From Actinoplanes liguriensis (lineage in GTDB: Bacteria; Actinomycetota; Actinomycetes; Mycobacteriales; Micromonosporaceae): a stretch of DNA of 5,401 nt. Position numbers and translations under genes: made by a program. The notes under the pieces are model-generated. The model saw only the letters and a program-made list of their open reading frames with translations, had not been told where the DNA came from and ran no database searches. Every line of letters starts with the position of its first letter. Position 1 is the stretch's first letter. This document shows positions 4,568 through 5,401 of this stretch, one piece after another. The DNA is taken from contig KL571417.1 of assembly GCA_000715855.1 (NCBI GenBank), positions 7,645-13,045 of the forward strand, given 5' to 3'.

Positions 4568-5379
4568 TCGTGCTCGCCGCCGGTGAGGGCCAGCGCCTGC
4601 GACCGCTCACCGCGACCGTGCCGAAGGCACTGTGCCCGGTCGGCAACCTGCCGCTGCTCGACCACGCGCTGCGCCGCCTCGCCGGCATCGGCCTGGCCGG
4701 TCCCGATCAGGTCGGCGTGAACGCGGCCTACCTGGCCGACCAGGTGGTCACCCACGCGACGGGCCGCGCGCACCTCTCGGTCGAGCTGGACGGCCCGCTC
4801 GGCACGTCCGGCGGCGTCGCCCGGCTGAAAAAATGGATCGACGGGCGCGGTGTGCTGGTCGGCAACGCCGACGCCTACCTGGCCGATCCGTTCCGCGAGC
4901 CCGGCAAGGACATCGAGGCGCTGCTGGCCGGCTGGTCCGGCGACACCGTGCGGATGCTGACCCAGCCCTGCCGCCCCGGCGAGACCGGCGGCTTCAGCGG
5001 AAACCGATTCGCCGGCTTCTCCCTGATCCCGTGGCGCTTCGTCGCCGATCTCGACGATCACAACCACGATTTGGTACGTACGGTGTGGCGCCCCGCCGAG
5101 GCTGAGAACGCGCTCGAACTGGTCAGCTACGAGGGCCTCTATCTCGACACCGGGACGCCCGCCCTCTACCTGGAGGCGAACCTGCACGCCGCCGGCGAGG
5201 GCCTGATCGACCCGTCGGCCGAGGTGACCGGCACCGCCGTCGAGTCCGTCATCGGCGCCGGCGCGGTGGTCGCCGGCAGCGTGACACGGTGCGTGGTGTG
5301 GCCCGGGGCAACGGTCGCGCCCGACGAGACGCTCACCGACGTGATCCGCGCCCCCAACGGCCTGACCGTCCCCACCTGA
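4543..5379 (+). CDS. Sugar-phosphate nucleotidyltransferase (NTP_transferase family) with C-terminal hexapeptide-repeat tail
   Basis: The 278-residue protein starts with the family nucleotide-binding motif: VVLAAGEGQRLRPLT (residues 9-23) followed by PKALCPVGNLPLL (27-39). GNAD (D110) is the expected metal/nucleotide site, GPLGTSGGV (84-92) matches the usual base-binding loop, and YLDTGTPALYLEAN (200-213) is the conserved end of the catalytic domain. Residues about 221-270 form short hexapeptide-like repeats (IDPSAEV, SVIGAGAVVAGSV, CVVWPGATVAP), a stub of left-handed beta-helix as in GlmU or mannose-1-phosphate guanylyltransferases. The family joins an NTP with a sugar 1-phosphate to give an NDP-sugar and pyrophosphate; which sugar and nucleotide is not shown here. 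GTG 4543 is the sensible start because the first strand begins only seven residues later. It has only a weak GGA upstream, so translation probably relies on coupling. The last codons lie in the terminal 14-bp repeat. Confidence 0.88.
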   Translation: MSRPEICGVVLAAGEGQRLRPLTATVPKALCPVGNLPLLDHALRRLAGIGLAGPDQVGVNAAYLADQVVTHATGRAHLSVELDGPLGTSGGVARLKKWIDGRGVLVGNADAYLADPFREPGKDIEALLAGWSGDTVRMLTQPCRPGETGGFSGNRFAGFSLIPWRFVADLDDHNHDLVRTVWRPAEAENALELVSYEGLYLDTGTPALYLEANLHAAGEGLIDPSAEVTGTAVESVIGAGAVVAGSVTRCVVWPGATVAPDETLTDVIRAPNGLTVPT

Positions 5380-5401
5380 CCGTCCCCACCTGACCGTCCC
5401 C
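5361..5401 (+). repeat. 14-bp tandem repeat (CTGACCGTCCCCAC, nearly 3 copies) at the contig end
   Basis: Perfect copies are at 5362-5375 and 5376-5389, and a third runs from 5390 to the last base, 5401 (12 of 14). The first copy encodes the last residues, LTVPT, and the second supplies the TGA stop at 5377-5379, because the 14-bp period shifts the frame. No dyad symmetry or U-run makes it a terminator. The true array length is unknown because the sequence stops inside it, and a collapsed or assembly-made repeat is possible. Confidence 0.85.

Overview
The window is 5.4 kb of very GC-rich DNA with strong G/C at third codon positions, GTG starts and TANNNT-type -10 hexamers placed next to start codons. 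This fits a high-GC actinobacterium. The style of the proteins suggests Micromonosporaceae or a relative, but that family-level guess is weak. Bases 1-14 are not genomic: they match the 3' end of the Nextera Tn5 mosaic-end adapter. The window is therefore probably one whole short contig, which also ends inside a 14-bp tandem repeat.

Layout: (i) 15-51, the probable first 12 codons of a leftward gene cut off at the adapter. (ii) 52-155, a divergent intergenic region with a long imperfect hairpin (72-113) and a -10-like element. (iii) 156-1955, a fusion of DnaQ-type DEDDh exonuclease, UvrC-type GIY-YIG nuclease, four-cysteine cluster and UVR motif. (iv) A compact junction in which the next promoter's -10 overlaps this gene's stop codon and a strong stem-loop follows 4 nt later. 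(v) 2047-3837, a short RelA/SpoT homologue with HD hydrolase, synthetase, TGS and helical domain. It has no C-terminal zinc-finger/RIS or ACT/RRM domains and lacks the usual TGS histidines. (vi) 3870-4436, a Nudix hydrolase with a probable leaderless promoter. (vii) A 106-bp repeat-rich spacer that contains a 37-codon micro-ORF overlapping both neighbours by 4 bp. (viii) 4543-5379, a sugar-phosphate nucleotidyltransferase with a short C-terminal hexapeptide-repeat tail. (ix) The 14-bp tandem repeat running off the end.

All four full-length genes point right. They look like three transcription units: the exonuclease/GIY-YIG gene, the RSH gene, and a Nudix-nucleotidyltransferase operon. Themes are DNA repair, alarmone metabolism and nucleotide/nucleotide-sugar metabolism. 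Most of the window is ordinary chromosomal housekeeping-type DNA. The unusual parts are the divergent RSH protein, the structured junction before it, and the duplicated start region that made a translationally nested micro-ORF. I see no phage, transposon, CRISPR, tRNA or rRNA signal.
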